A DNA stretch of 64,000 nt from Corynebacterium freneyi (GTDB lineage: Bacteria; Actinomycetota; Actinomycetes; Mycobacteriales; Mycobacteriaceae): contig NZ_CP047357.1 of the NCBI RefSeq assembly GCF_030408835.1, positions 2,356,001-2,420,000 of the forward strand. Reading direction: 5' to 3'. The translations under genes were made by a program, and so were the position numbers. The notes below the pieces were generated by a model. That model saw nothing but the letters and a program-made list of their open reading frames with translations, was not told where the DNA came from and made no database searches. This document shows positions 35,680 to 47,386 of the stretch, piece by piece. Position 1 is the first letter of the stretch. Every line of letters starts with the position of its first letter.

Positions 35680-36619
35680 GGGCCGCCACCGACCCGATCC
35701 GCGACATGAACTCCGACAGGAACCGCTCGACGTCCACGCCCACCGCGACCTTGACGTTCTTCTCCGGATCGTTGAGCCGGACCTCGTCGCCGATGGTGCG
35801 GCCGCGGGTCTCGCCGTCGACGTCGACCTTCATGTTGTGCTCGATGACCGTCACCAACGACGGATCGACCGCGACGCCCACCGCCAGCGGATCATGCAGG
35901 CCGCAACCGCCCAGGTGCGGCGCCGTCGTGTCGTAGGCCTTGATGTAATAGTCCGTCATGTCCGCCAGCACGCGACCCGCCTCGGTGCCCAGCTCACGCC
36001 ACTGCTTCGTCTCCTCGTAGGTCAGCAGCGTCTGCAGCGTGACGTCGAGGCCGATCATGGTGACGTCGGCGCCGGAACGGAAAAGCTTGTCCGCCGCCTC
36101 CGGGTCCTGGTTGATGTTTGCCTCCGCCCACGGACGGACGTTGCCCGGCACGGTCAGGGCGCCGCCCATGATGACGATCCGCGCGTTGGCCGCGAACTCC
36201 GGGTCGCGGTCGATGGCGGCGGCCAGGTTCGTCATCGGGCCCGTGGCGACGATGACCAGATCATCGCCGTGCTCCCGGACCGAATCGACGAGGAAATCCA
36301 CCGCGCCGCGCTCGTCGACCGAGCGCTGCGACGCCGGCAGATCGACCTCGCCGATGCCGTTGCGGCCGTGGATGAACGCCGAAATCTCCAGGACCTCGAA
36401 ACCGTCCTTCGTCGACGCGTGCGGCTCGCCGTGGAAAACCGGCACATCCTGACGGCCGAACAGGTCCAGCAGCGACAGGTCGTTGGCCACGCCGTCCTTC
36501 ATCAGGACGTTGCCGTACGTGCCGGTCACGCCGATGAGCTCCAGCTCCGGCGAACCGAGCGCGTACGCCAGCGCCAGCGCGTCGTCGATGCCAGTGTCGA
36601 GGTCCAGAATGGTCTTCAT
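35672..36619 (-). CDS. iunH: Inosine/uridine-preferring nucleoside hydrolase
   Basis: A 315-residue nucleoside hydrolase. The calcium-binding signature DLDTGIDDAL is at residues 6-15, and GGALTVPGNVRPWAEANINQ and LHDPLAVGVAVDP complete the active site. It splits purine or pyrimidine nucleosides to base and ribose. Coupled to rbsK, this makes a two-gene nucleoside salvage unit. The ATG has a GGAG site about 12 bases upstream. Divergent from accDA with 241 bp between them. Confidence 0.92.
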   Translation of the reverse strand: MKTILDLDTGIDDALALAYALGSPELELIGVTGTYGNVLMKDGVANDLSLLDLFGRQDVPVFHGEPHASTKDGFEVLEISAFIHGRNGIGEVDLPASQRSVDERGAVDFLVDSVREHGDDLVIVATGPMTNLAAAIDRDPEFAANARIVIMGGALTVPGNVRPWAEANINQDPEAADKLFRSGADVTMIGLDVTLQTLLTYEETKQWRELGTEAGRVLADMTDYYIKAYDTTAPHLGGCGLHDPLAVGVAVDPSLVTVIEHNMKVDVDGETRGRTIGDEVRLNDPEKNVKVAVGVDVERFLSEFMSRIGSVAARG

Positions 36620-36860
36620 CGCCGGGTGATTCTCCGTTTCGGCGCCCGTCGCCTGCCGCTGCCCGATCGCCGGGCGCCTTCGACGCGCGATCGTGGCCGG
36701 TTTTCCCGGTTGCCCGGTACTCGCCCATTATCCAGGTTTCGTGCGGCGGGCGGGCGGAGAGGCGGCGCTCCGGGGCGGTCGAGATCACACCGGCAGAGAT
36801 CACCCGAGGACATGGGGCCCGCCCGGCGCGGGAAGGATTTCTTTGCCATAACCTGGGGGC

Positions 36861-38345
36861 ATGTCACGCACGAGCGCACGCGAACTCATCGATTCCGTCA
36901 TTGACCGGGGCACGTACCGCAGCTGGGACACCCCGCCGGACTACGGCGACATCGACGCCGACTACGCCGCGACGCTGGAGCGGGCGCGCGAGAAGTCGGG
37001 GGTCGACGAGGCGGTGCTCACCGGCGAGGGCGAGGTCGGCGGCCGCCGCGTGGCGGTGATCTGCTCGGAGTTTTCTTTCCTTGCCGGTTCCATAGGCGCG
37101 GCGACGGCGCGCCGCATCATCCTCGGCATCGAGCGCGCCACCGCCGAGGGGCTGCCGCTGCTGCTGTCCCCCACGTCCGGCGGCACGCGCATGCAGGAGG
37201 GCACGCCGGCGTTCGCGATGATGGTGTCCATCACCACCGCCGTCGCCCGCCACAAGGACGCGCACCTGCCGTTCCTCGTGTACCTGCGCAACCCCACCAC
37301 CGGCGGAGTCATGGCGTCGTGGGGTTCCTCGGGGCACTTCACCTTCGCCGAGCCGGGGGCGCTGCTCGGCTTCCTCGGCCCGCGCGTCGTCGAGCTGACC
37401 ACCGGCACCGGCATCCCGGAGGGCGTGCAGACCGCCGAGAACCTGTTCGAGCGCGGCATCATCGACGGCGTCATTTCGCCGGAGGAGCTGCGCGGTTCGG
37501 TGCGCCGCACCATCGACGTTCTCATGCCCGACGTCGAGACCTCGGAACCCGCCCCGGCGCCGAACGCGGTGCCCGACGGCCGCAGCGCCTGGGAGTCGAT
37601 TCTGCGCACCCGCATGGAGTCGCGCCCGGGCGGCGGCGACATCCTCGCCGCCCTCGAGGACCGCTCCGTCCCGCTGTCCGGCACCGGCGACGGCGAAAGC
37701 GACCGCGCGGTGCGCGCCGTGCTGGCCCGCATCGCCGGTCGCCCGGTCGTGCTCGTGGTCCAGGACCGCCACCAGCAGCCTCCGTTGGGCCCCGATCCGA
37801 TGGGTCCGGGGTCGCTGCGCTTCGCCCAGCGGGCGATCCGCTTGGCCGAGAGCCTGCGGATCCCGCTGGTCACCGTCATCGACACCGCCGGCGCCGAGCT
37901 GACCAAGGACGCCGAGGAAAACGCGATGGCCGGAGAAATCGCCCGGACCCTCACCGCGCTGCTCGACGTTCGCGTGCCCACCGTGTCCATGATCCTCGGC
38001 CAGGGCTGCGGCGGCGGGGCGTTGGCCATGCTGCCCGCCGACCGTGCGCTGGCCATGCACGACGCGTGGTTGTCGCCGCTGCCGCCCGAGGGCGCGTCGG
38101 CGATCATCCACCGCGACACCGAGCACGCCCCCGAAATGATGGAGGCGCAGCGCGTCGGGGCCGAGGCGCTGCTGGCGGCCGGGGTCGTCGACGAAGTCAT
38201 CGCCGAGCCGGAGAACCGGGAGGACCTGGTCGACCGCGTCCTCGGCGCCATCGCCCACGCGCTGTGGACGCTGGAGACCGCACCGGAGCGCGTCGGCCGC
38301 GAGCAGCGGTTCGCCCATTACCGGGAGTTCGCGCTCGGAAGCTGA
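36861..38345 (+). CDS. accDA: Fused acetyl-CoA carboxylase carboxyltransferase (beta-alpha)
   Basis: A 494-residue protein joining an AccD-like half (MQEGTPAFAMMVSITTAVARH, NPTTGGVMASWG) and an AccA-like half (FAQRAIRLAESLRIPLVTVIDT, GQGCGGGALAMLPADRALAM, SAIIHRD). It corresponds to C. glutamicum AccDA and M. tuberculosis AccD3. The precise substrate is uncertain; it should work with a biotinylated alpha chain such as AccBC. The Cys4 zinc finger of bacterial AccD is absent. Followed by an unusually strong terminator shared with the convergent fkpA gene. Confidence 0.92.
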   Translation: MSRTSARELIDSVIDRGTYRSWDTPPDYGDIDADYAATLERAREKSGVDEAVLTGEGEVGGRRVAVICSEFSFLAGSIGAATARRIILGIERATAEGLPLLLSPTSGGTRMQEGTPAFAMMVSITTAVARHKDAHLPFLVYLRNPTTGGVMASWGSSGHFTFAEPGALLGFLGPRVVELTTGTGIPEGVQTAENLFERGIIDGVISPEELRGSVRRTIDVLMPDVETSEPAPAPNAVPDGRSAWESILRTRMESRPGGGDILAALEDRSVPLSGTGDGESDRAVRAVLARIAGRPVVLVVQDRHQQPPLGPDPMGPGSLRFAQRAIRLAESLRIPLVTVIDTAGAELTKDAEENAMAGEIARTLTALLDVRVPTVSMILGQGCGGGALAMLPADRALAMHDAWLSPLPPEGASAIIHRDTEHAPEMMEAQRVGAEALLAAGVVDEVIAEPENREDLVDRVLGAIAHALWTLETAPERVGREQRFAHYREFALGS

Positions 38346-38356
38346 CCGGGCATGCG

Positions 38357-38399
38357 AAAGGGGCGCGGCCGGCGGGTGTTCCGCCGGCCGCGCCCCTTT
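38357..38399. terminator. Strong bidirectional terminator between accDA and fkpA
   Basis: A perfect 19-bp stem (38357-38375 with 38381-38399) and 5-base loop, flanked by AAA/TTT, serving both convergent genes. Confidence 0.9.
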
Positions 38400-38493
38400 G
38401 TCACCCACGTCGAGCACCTCTTGGCGCGCCGCACGTTGCACACATTGCCCGGTGCCCTCCGCGCGTCGCCTGGTGTGCTCGGTGCCGTGCGAC

Positions 38494-38853
38494 TTACTTG
38501 ACGTCGAGCAGGTCGATGACGAAGACGAGGGTCTTGCCCGACAGGAAGTGGCCGGCGCCGGCGGGGCCGTAGGCCTTCTCCGGCGGGCAGATGAGCTCGC
38601 GGCGGCCGCCGACCTTCATGCCGGGGATGCCCTCCTGCCAACCGGCGATGAGGCCGTTGAGCGGGAACTCGATGGACTGGCCGCGGTTCCACGACGAGTC
38701 GAACTCGTCGCCGGTCTCGTATTCGACGCCCACGTAGTGGACCTCGACGCGGGCGCCGGGGGTCGCCTCGGCACCGTCGCCGACGGTGATGTCGTTGATG
38801 ACCAATTCGGTGGGGGCCGGGCCGGACTTGGCGCCGAGTTCGGGCTTCGTCAT
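38494..38853 (-). CDS. fkpA: FKBP-type peptidyl-prolyl cis-trans isomerase
   Basis: A 119-residue single-domain FKBP. Conserved residues include VHYVGVEYETGDEFDSSW, FPLNGLIAGWQEGIPGMKVG and the end LVFVIDLLDVK. No signal peptide, so cytoplasmic. The ligand Tyr and Asp (HYVGV, EFDSS) are present, so it is likely active and FK506-sensitive. GGAG precedes the ATG. Its place between gltA and accDA matches C. glutamicum. Confidence 0.92.
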   Translation of the reverse strand: MTKPELGAKSGPAPTELVINDITVGDGAEATPGARVEVHYVGVEYETGDEFDSSWNRGQSIEFPLNGLIAGWQEGIPGMKVGGRRELICPPEKAYGPAGAGHFLSGKTLVFVIDLLDVK

Positions 38854-38984
38854 GGTGAGTCTCCTCGTATCGGCGACCGGGCGCGCACATCATGCCCGCC
38901 GTGGCCGCTTCGGTTCGGTTTCTTCGTGTGAAGTCTAATGCAACCCGCGACGCCGGGTGGGCGCTCGGACGGGAGTCGTCGTGC

Positions 38985-39031
38985 GGAAAACGACGGACAC
39001 CCCGTCCCGCCGAGAGGCGGCACGGGGTGTC
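38985..39031 (-). terminator. Terminator of gltA
   Basis: A stem of GACACCCCGT (38996-39005) with its complement at 39022-39031, and an inner CCGCC/GGCGG stem; on the minus strand it is followed by TCGTTTTCC. It lies 23 bp past the gltA stop. Confidence 0.8.
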
Positions 39032-39053
39032 GGCGTTCGTCGAGCGAAGGCTC

Positions 39054-42138
<3,085 letters not shown>

Positions 42139-42164
42139 CCGCAAGCCCCGCCCCGATTCGGGCG

Positions 42165-42218
42165 AACCCCCGCACACGCCGCTTCATCGTCATGGCGGCC
42201 GAGCGGGGGTTTCGTCGT
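42165..42218 (+). terminator. Terminator of serC
   Basis: AACCCCCGC (42165-42173) pairs with GCGGGGGTT (42203-42211) around an inner CGCC/GGCG stem, followed by a T-rich tail. Confidence 0.7.
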
Positions 42219-42265
42219 TTAGCATGGGGGAAAGTACACGGCGGTCATTCCCAGGAGGTTGTCGA

Positions 42266-43309
42266 ATGCGGGAATTGAAGCCCATCGCGGACGCCGGCGA
42301 GCCGGGGACCATCGTCCTCGTCGCCGCGGATTCCGGCGAGGGGGACGCGGAGCGGTACGTTCTGCCGGTCACCGATGAGCTGCGCGAGTTGGTCGCCGCC
42401 GTGTCCTCCCCCGCCGATGGTTCGCGTGACGACGCCGACGTCGATGCCGCAGCGGCCGAGTCCGACCGTGGCGCCGGGGATGGCGACGAGGCCGGGGAGA
42501 CCGGGTACAAGCCGGAGACCGCCGCATCGTCCGAGCCTTCCGCGACCTCTGACGGATCCCCTGGACCGTCCGCACCGACGGAACCGGCGGAGCCGTCGGA
42601 GCCGAAGATGGTGCTGCGTCCCCGGGAGATCCAGGATCGCGTTCGCGCGGGTGCCTCGGTCGACGAGCTCGTCGAGTTGACGGGCATGCCGGCCCGCCGG
42701 ATCGAGCCCTTCGCCCATCCGGTGCTCGCGGAGCGGGCGCGCATCGCGGAGTTGGGCAAGCAGTCGCGTCCGCGCCGTGCGGATGGCCCCGCCCAGCTGA
42801 CGTTGTGGGAGATTCTGGCCACCGCCTTCGCCGCCCGGGGCCTCGACCTGGGCACGTCGGAGTGGGATGCGTGGCGCGACCCCGCCGGGCAGTGGATCAT
42901 CGGCGTGACCTGGTCGGCCGGCCATTCGACGACCACCGCGGAGTGGGCGTTCCACGCCGAGGGTGCGTCGGCGTCGACCGTCGCCCGCAACACCATCGCC
43001 GCGGAGCTCGTCGACCCCGACTTCGCCCGTCCCCGCCGCAACCTGTCGTCTGTGGAGGACGCGGCCCCCGGTCTGCGTCCCGCGCCGCCGGTGGACGAAG
43101 CGCCGCTTCCCGGCGGCCGCGGATCGTCGGAAAGCGCCGGGCCCGAGTCGGGTGCCGCGGCTGATGGACGGGACGACCACGACGACCACGATGACGACGA
43201 GTTCCTGCGCCATCCGGAAGACGGCCCCGCGCCGAAGCGCCGGCGCAAGACCGTCATGCCCTCCTGGGAGGACGTGCTGCTCGGGGTGCGACCCACGGAC
43301 CGCAAGTGA
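42266..43309 (+). CDS. sepH: Septation protein SepH (DUF3071)
   Basis: A 347-residue protein of the SepH family, which in actinobacteria stimulates FtsZ assembly at the septum. The N-terminal MRELKPIADAG is typical, and the central DUF3071 region has KMVLRPREIQDRVRAGASVDEL and a helix-turn-helix-like ELVELTGMPARRIEPFAHPVLAERARIAEL. A long acidic insert (about 45-125) splits the N-terminal part, and the tail is disordered before a conserved KRRRKTVMPSWEDVLLGVR end. AGGAGG precedes the ATG. It is followed at once by the DUF6928-like gene. Confidence 0.9.
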   Translation: MRELKPIADAGEPGTIVLVAADSGEGDAERYVLPVTDELRELVAAVSSPADGSRDDADVDAAAAESDRGAGDGDEAGETGYKPETAASSEPSATSDGSPGPSAPTEPAEPSEPKMVLRPREIQDRVRAGASVDELVELTGMPARRIEPFAHPVLAERARIAELGKQSRPRRADGPAQLTLWEILATAFAARGLDLGTSEWDAWRDPAGQWIIGVTWSAGHSTTTAEWAFHAEGASASTVARNTIAAELVDPDFARPRRNLSSVEDAAPGLRPAPPVDEAPLPGGRGSSESAGPESGAAADGRDDHDDHDDDEFLRHPEDGPAPKRRRKTVMPSWEDVLLGVRPTDRK

Positions 43310-43320
43310 CGGGCGGGGCG

Positions 43321-44211
43321 ATGAACTCGACCCAGGGGCGGCGCGCGGGCGTCGCCACGATCTGGTTCGTCACGGCCGCCGAGCCGTTGGCCGTCCTGAC
43401 CGCCGAACCCGACCATGACCGGGGGTTCGGCCGCAAGTACCTGGCGCTGCTCGATCCGCGGCTGACGGTGACGCCCATCGGCGATTTCCCGTTGAACAGG
43501 TCGGCGCCCGCCGGTGCCGGCGAGTTCTACATCGGCGGATTCGACGGATTGGCCGTGGTGCAGACCGTCCTCGACGACGTCTCGCGGCTGTCCGACCTGC
43601 CCGGGCGCTACCTGCGGGGAATCGCCGCCACCGACGTGTACGCCTTTGCCTCCGACCCGGACACCGGCTTCGGGGCCTTCGCCCACTGGCGGGCCGGTGA
43701 ACTCAAGCGCGCGTTCTCCGCGACGCGGTTCACCATCATCGAGGACATCGGGGTTCCCGACGTCTTCGAAGGCGACTTCTGGGCCGGCCGCCGCAAGCCC
43801 GAAGCCTCCGACGAGCAGCCCGCCGGCGGCCCGCGCCGGGGCGTGGCCATGCCCTTCGTCCCCGCCGAATTGGCCGACGCGGCGGCCGAGGCGTGGCTGG
43901 GCTTCGACCCCGCCGACCCCGGCCCCGACATCCCCGTCAGCGCCTTCGCCATCGACGGCCGCCGCGCCTCGGCGCAGGAACCCGTCACCGCCCGGCGCGC
44001 CCGGGCGACGCGCGACATCCCCCACCCCGCCGCAGGGGAAATCGACTACGACGACTACGAGGACCACTCGCCCCGGGCCTCCGAGGACCCCGCCGAGGGC
44101 CTCCGCAAATTCGGCCGTGCCGCCGCCGACGGCGCCCGTTCACTCGGCGAGGGCATCCGCGGGCTGGGCAAGAAGGCCTGGGCGACGATTCAGAAGCGCA
44201 ACCGTTCGTAG
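43321..44211 (+). CDS. DUF6928-like conserved protein
   Basis: A 296-residue cytoplasmic protein resembling actinobacterial proteins annotated DUF6928. The N-terminus GVATIWFVTAAEPLAVL is the family start; GEFYIGGFDGLAVVQTVLDD and GFGAFAHWRAGELKRAFSA follow. The C-terminal 90 residues are disordered and end in an amphipathic helix (LGEGIRGLGKKAWATIQKR). The ATG at 43321 is preferred; a GTG at 43306 overlapping the sepH stop is possible. Translational coupling to sepH suggests a shared role, but none is known. Confidence 0.7.
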   Translation: MNSTQGRRAGVATIWFVTAAEPLAVLTAEPDHDRGFGRKYLALLDPRLTVTPIGDFPLNRSAPAGAGEFYIGGFDGLAVVQTVLDDVSRLSDLPGRYLRGIAATDVYAFASDPDTGFGAFAHWRAGELKRAFSATRFTIIEDIGVPDVFEGDFWAGRRKPEASDEQPAGGPRRGVAMPFVPAELADAAAEAWLGFDPADPGPDIPVSAFAIDGRRASAQEPVTARRARATRDIPHPAAGEIDYDDYEDHSPRASEDPAEGLRKFGRAAADGARSLGEGIRGLGKKAWATIQKRNRS

Positions 44212-45032
44212 AAGCCGATCGCGGCCGCGGTGGCCACGTTGAGGCTGTCGGTGCCGTCGGCCATCGGGATGCGGGCGCGGACGTCCGCCGCGCGCATCGC
44301 GTGCTCCGTCAGCCCCGGGCCCTCCGCGCCGACGAGGATCGCCACCTTCTCGTGCGCCATCGCCTCCCACAGGTCGACCGCCCCCTCCCCCGGAGTCATC
44401 GCGACGATTCGGAAACCACGCTCTCGCAAACCCTCCAACGACCGCTGCCACGTGGTCGTCGTGCCCGGCAGATGCGCGAACGGCAGGCGCAGAACATGGC
44501 CCATCGACACCCGCACCGCGCGCCGGTACAGCGGATCCGCGCAGGCCGCCCCGAAGAGCACGCCGTCGACGCCCATGCCCGCGGCATTGCGGAACATGGC
44601 GCCGATGTTCTCGTGATCGCCCACGCCCTCGAGGATGAGCAACGTGCGCGCCCCGTCGACGACCTCCGCCACCGACGGCTCCGGGGCCCGGTCGGCCACC
44701 CCGAGCAACCCCCGGTGCATGTCGAAACCCACCGCCCCGGCGAGCACCGGACGGTCCACCTCGAACCACGGCACCGACAGCGCCGCCTCCCGTGCCGCCG
44801 GGTCGCCGGACGACAGGTCGTCGTCAAGCGCATCCAAACGGCGCGGCGTGCCCACGATGCAGCGCAACGGAAACCTCGACCCCGCCAAACGGGGGACGAT
44901 CAACGCCCCCTCCGCGATGACCAGCCCCTTGCCGCCCGGCAAATCGGGGCGGGAATCCGAACGGTTCAGATCGCGGACGTCGTCGAGACGGGGATCCGCC
45001 GGATCATCGACCCGGATGCGACGCGGCGACAC
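44190..45032 (-). CDS. TrmH/SpoU family RNA 2'-O-methyltransferase
   Basis: A 280-residue RNA methyltransferase with the SpoU trefoil-knot motifs: motif 1 ILEGVGDHENIGAMFRNAAG, motif 2 VAILVGAEGPGLTE and motif 3 IPMADGTDSLNVATAAAIGFYE. The N-terminal half is the RNA-binding (L30-like) domain. It likely methylates a ribose in rRNA or tRNA, but the target cannot be told. The GTG start lies two bases after the permease stop, so it is co-transcribed with that gene. It overlaps the end of the DUF6928 gene by 22 bp on the opposite strand. Confidence 0.88.
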   Translation of the reverse strand: MSPRRIRVDDPADPRLDDVRDLNRSDSRPDLPGGKGLVIAEGALIVPRLAGSRFPLRCIVGTPRRLDALDDDLSSGDPAAREAALSVPWFEVDRPVLAGAVGFDMHRGLLGVADRAPEPSVAEVVDGARTLLILEGVGDHENIGAMFRNAAGMGVDGVLFGAACADPLYRRAVRVSMGHVLRLPFAHLPGTTTTWQRSLEGLRERGFRIVAMTPGEGAVDLWEAMAHEKVAILVGAEGPGLTEHAMRAADVRARIPMADGTDSLNVATAAAIGFYERLRF

Positions 45033-45034
45033 CC

Positions 45035-46495
45035 CTACACGCCCAGCATCGCCGACACCGGCTCGATGCCGAAGTACACCAGGAACAGCGCGGCGACGAC
45101 GTAGAGCAGCGGATGGACCTCGCGGGCGCGGCCCGAGAACAACGCCAGCAGAACGTAGGTGATGAAGCCGACGCCGATGCCGTTGGCGATGGAGTACGTG
45201 AACGGCATGATCACGATGGTCATGAACGCCGGCAACGCGATGTCGAAACGGGTGAAGTCGATCTCGGTGATCTGCGCCATCATCATCGCGCCGACGATGA
45301 CCAGCACCGGGGCCGCAGCCTCGACCGGGACGATCTCGTACAACGGCGTGAAGAACATCGCCAGCAGGAACAGCAGGCCCGTGACCACGTTGGCCAGGCC
45401 CGTGCGGGCGCCGTCGCCGATGCCCGCGGCGGAGTCGACGTAGACGGTGTTCGACGACGACGAGGTCGCGCCGCCCACCACCGCACCGAGGCCCTCGACG
45501 ACCAGGGCGCGCTTCATGTCCGGCAAAACGCCGTCCTCGCCGGCCAGGCCCGCCTGCTTGCCCAGGCCCGTCATCGTGCCCATCGCGTCGAAGAAATTCG
45601 CCAACACCAGGGTGAACACCAGCATCGTCGCGCCGATGACGCCGACGCGCACGAACGCGCCGAACATGTCGAACTGGCCCAGCAGCGACATGTCCGGCAG
45701 CCCGCCGATGCCGTCCGGGGCGCCCGGCACGGCCAGGCTCCAGCCGTTCGGGTTCGGCTCGCCGTCGACGAACGACGGACCCGACTTGGTCAGCGCCTCG
45801 ACGATGAGCGCGATGATCGTGTTGATCACGATGCCGATGAACAGGCCGCCCGGCACCTTCCGCACCACCAGGACGCCGCAGATGATGATGCCCAGCACGA
45901 ACACCGCCGTCGGCCACGACGTGATGTGGCCGCCGATGCCCAGCTGCACCGGCACGGTCGTGCCCGCGGCGTCGGGGATGCGGCGGACCAGGCCACCGTC
46001 GACGAAGCCGATGATGGAGATGAACAGGCCGATGCCGACGGCCATCGCCGCCTTCAGCGACGGCGGGATCGCCTCGAACACCGCCGAGCGGAACCCGGAC
46101 ACCGCCAGCGCCACGATGATGATGCCGTCGATGACCACCAGGCCCATCGCCTCGGGCCAGGTCAGGCCCTCATTGGCGACGAAGGTGACCGCCACCAGGG
46201 TATTGATGCCCAGACCCGCGGCGATGCCGAACGGGTACTTGGCGAACGCGCCGAACAGGATGGTCATCACGCCCGCCGCGAACGCGGTCATGGCGGCGAC
46301 CTGCGGCACCGACAGGACGGTGCCCTCGACATCCTCGATGCCGCCGAGGATCAGCGGGTTGAGGAGGATGATGTACGCCATCGCGAAGAACGTGACGACG
46401 CCGCCACGGACCTCGGTGACGATGGTCGAGCCGCGCTCGGTGATGCTGAAGTAGCGATCGAGTGCGGATGCGGGCTCCACCTTGGATTCGGCCAT
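45035..46495 (-). CDS. NCS2-type purine (guanine/hypoxanthine) permease
   Basis: A 486-residue permease of the AzgA/PbuG type with about 12 membrane helices. Recognisable segments: GGVVTFFAMAYIILLNPLIL, GIAAGLGINTLVAVTF, LANFFDAMGTMTGLGKQAGL and VGGATSSSSNTVYVDSAAGIGDGARTGLA (split into two conserved loops), all typical of adenine/guanine/hypoxanthine transport. No purine riboswitch is visible upstream. GGAG precedes the ATG at 11 bases. Located in the membrane; it feeds purine salvage. Confidence 0.9.
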   Translation of the reverse strand: MAESKVEPASALDRYFSITERGSTIVTEVRGGVVTFFAMAYIILLNPLILGGIEDVEGTVLSVPQVAAMTAFAAGVMTILFGAFAKYPFGIAAGLGINTLVAVTFVANEGLTWPEAMGLVVIDGIIIVALAVSGFRSAVFEAIPPSLKAAMAVGIGLFISIIGFVDGGLVRRIPDAAGTTVPVQLGIGGHITSWPTAVFVLGIIICGVLVVRKVPGGLFIGIVINTIIALIVEALTKSGPSFVDGEPNPNGWSLAVPGAPDGIGGLPDMSLLGQFDMFGAFVRVGVIGATMLVFTLVLANFFDAMGTMTGLGKQAGLAGEDGVLPDMKRALVVEGLGAVVGGATSSSSNTVYVDSAAGIGDGARTGLANVVTGLLFLLAMFFTPLYEIVPVEAAAPVLVIVGAMMMAQITEIDFTRFDIALPAFMTIVIMPFTYSIANGIGVGFITYVLLALFSGRAREVHPLLYVVAALFLVYFGIEPVSAMLGV

Positions 46496-46621
46496 GCGCT
46501 TGCGCTCCAGTCTGAAAAAGTCTGAAAGCCGGCCGACGCGGTTGGGCGCGGCGACCGGGGATCGTTAATGCGCTTCTCAGAATCGCACCCCCGGCCCCCG
46601 CCGGGCAACACGGGCGGCGGG

Positions 46622-47362
46622 TCAGTCGTCGCCGCGCCGGTTGCCGCGAAGATCCGCCCGTTCCACGATCTCCTGGTCGTCGTAGGCGCGGCCCTCGGGG
46701 GCGCCCGCGCCGGTGACCTCGGGGGTGGCCGAGTGCGCGCCGCAGCCGTGGTCGACGTTGACCACGTCGGCGTCGAAGGTCCATTCGTTGGCGCACGCCC
46801 CGAAATCGGCGCCGAGGGGTCCCTCCAGGGGGATGAAGAAGGCGCAGGTGCCGCAGTGGCGCAGCGCCTCGTCGGCGAATTCGCCGTGCGGGCCGGTGTC
46901 GCCGTCGAGCCAGCGTTTGGCGGTCTGCCGCAGGCCCTCCTCCGACAGTTCGCGGTCTTCGGGGTCGGCCGTCGTCAGGCGGGGGTCGTCGGCTGCGGCG
47001 GGCAGCAGGTCCCGCGGGCCGAGGTCGCCGGGGCGCAGCCGGTCCTCGTACGGCACCCACTCGGGGGCGCACAGGGCGCTGTCGCCGGGGACGAGGGCGA
47101 CTTCGCTGACGGTGATGTGGTCGGTGCCCGGCGCGCACGCGAGCACCACGTGCCATTCCCATCCGCGGTAGCCGGGCAGGTCGGCGGCGAAGCGGTGCAC
47201 CACCACCCCCGGGTGGGTGACGGTGACCCCGACGTGGTCGCCCGCGGGTCCTTCGTCCATGTCGTCGATTGCGGCGCGGGCGATGTCGACGGCCCGCTCG
47301 CCGAACAGGGGTCCGCGGGAGCGGCGGCGATTGCGGGAACGGCGGCGTCGATTGTCTGTCAC
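46622..47362 (-). CDS. DUF3027 family protein
   Basis: A 246-residue cytoplasmic protein of the actinobacterial DUF3027 family, function unknown. A basic start (RRRRSRNRRRSR) is followed by HPGVVVHRFAADLPGYRGWEWHVVLA and two Cys clusters, HCGTCAFFIPLEG and FGACANEW, ending NVDHGCGAHS, which may bind metal. The start is set at GTG 47362 because a TAGAAT -10 seven bases upstream predicts a leaderless mRNA; an ATG at 47371 lies inside that -10. Divergent from the glutaminyl-cyclase gene. Confidence 0.75.
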   Translation of the reverse strand: MTDNRRRRSRNRRRSRGPLFGERAVDIARAAIDDMDEGPAGDHVGVTVTHPGVVVHRFAADLPGYRGWEWHVVLACAPGTDHITVSEVALVPGDSALCAPEWVPYEDRLRPGDLGPRDLLPAAADDPRLTTADPEDRELSEEGLRQTAKRWLDGDTGPHGEFADEALRHCGTCAFFIPLEGPLGADFGACANEWTFDADVVNVDHGCGAHSATPEVTGAGAPEGRAYDDQEIVERADLRGNRRGDD

Positions 47363-47369
47363 GGTGGCC

Positions 47370-47379
47370 ATTCTAGGAT
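47370..47379. promoter_or_regulatory. Two divergent promoters sharing -10 bases
   Basis: The 10 bases ATTCTAGGAT carry TAGAAT on the minus strand (47375-47370) and TAGGAT on the plus strand (47374-47379); two base pairs are shared. Each predicts a transcript starting at its gene's first codon (GTG 47362 minus, ATG 47387 plus). A TTGTCT at 47352-47357 fits the plus-strand -35. Confidence 0.6.
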
Positions 47380-47386
47380 GAGGTGC

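Noticed and set aside
34675..36619. rbsK-iunH overlap as an unusual arrangement
   Set aside because: Coupled nucleoside hydrolase and ribokinase genes make ordinary metabolic sense.
46496..46620. Possible purine riboswitch before the NCS2 permease
   Set aside because: The loop-loop motifs of the purine aptamer are absent and the leader is too short.
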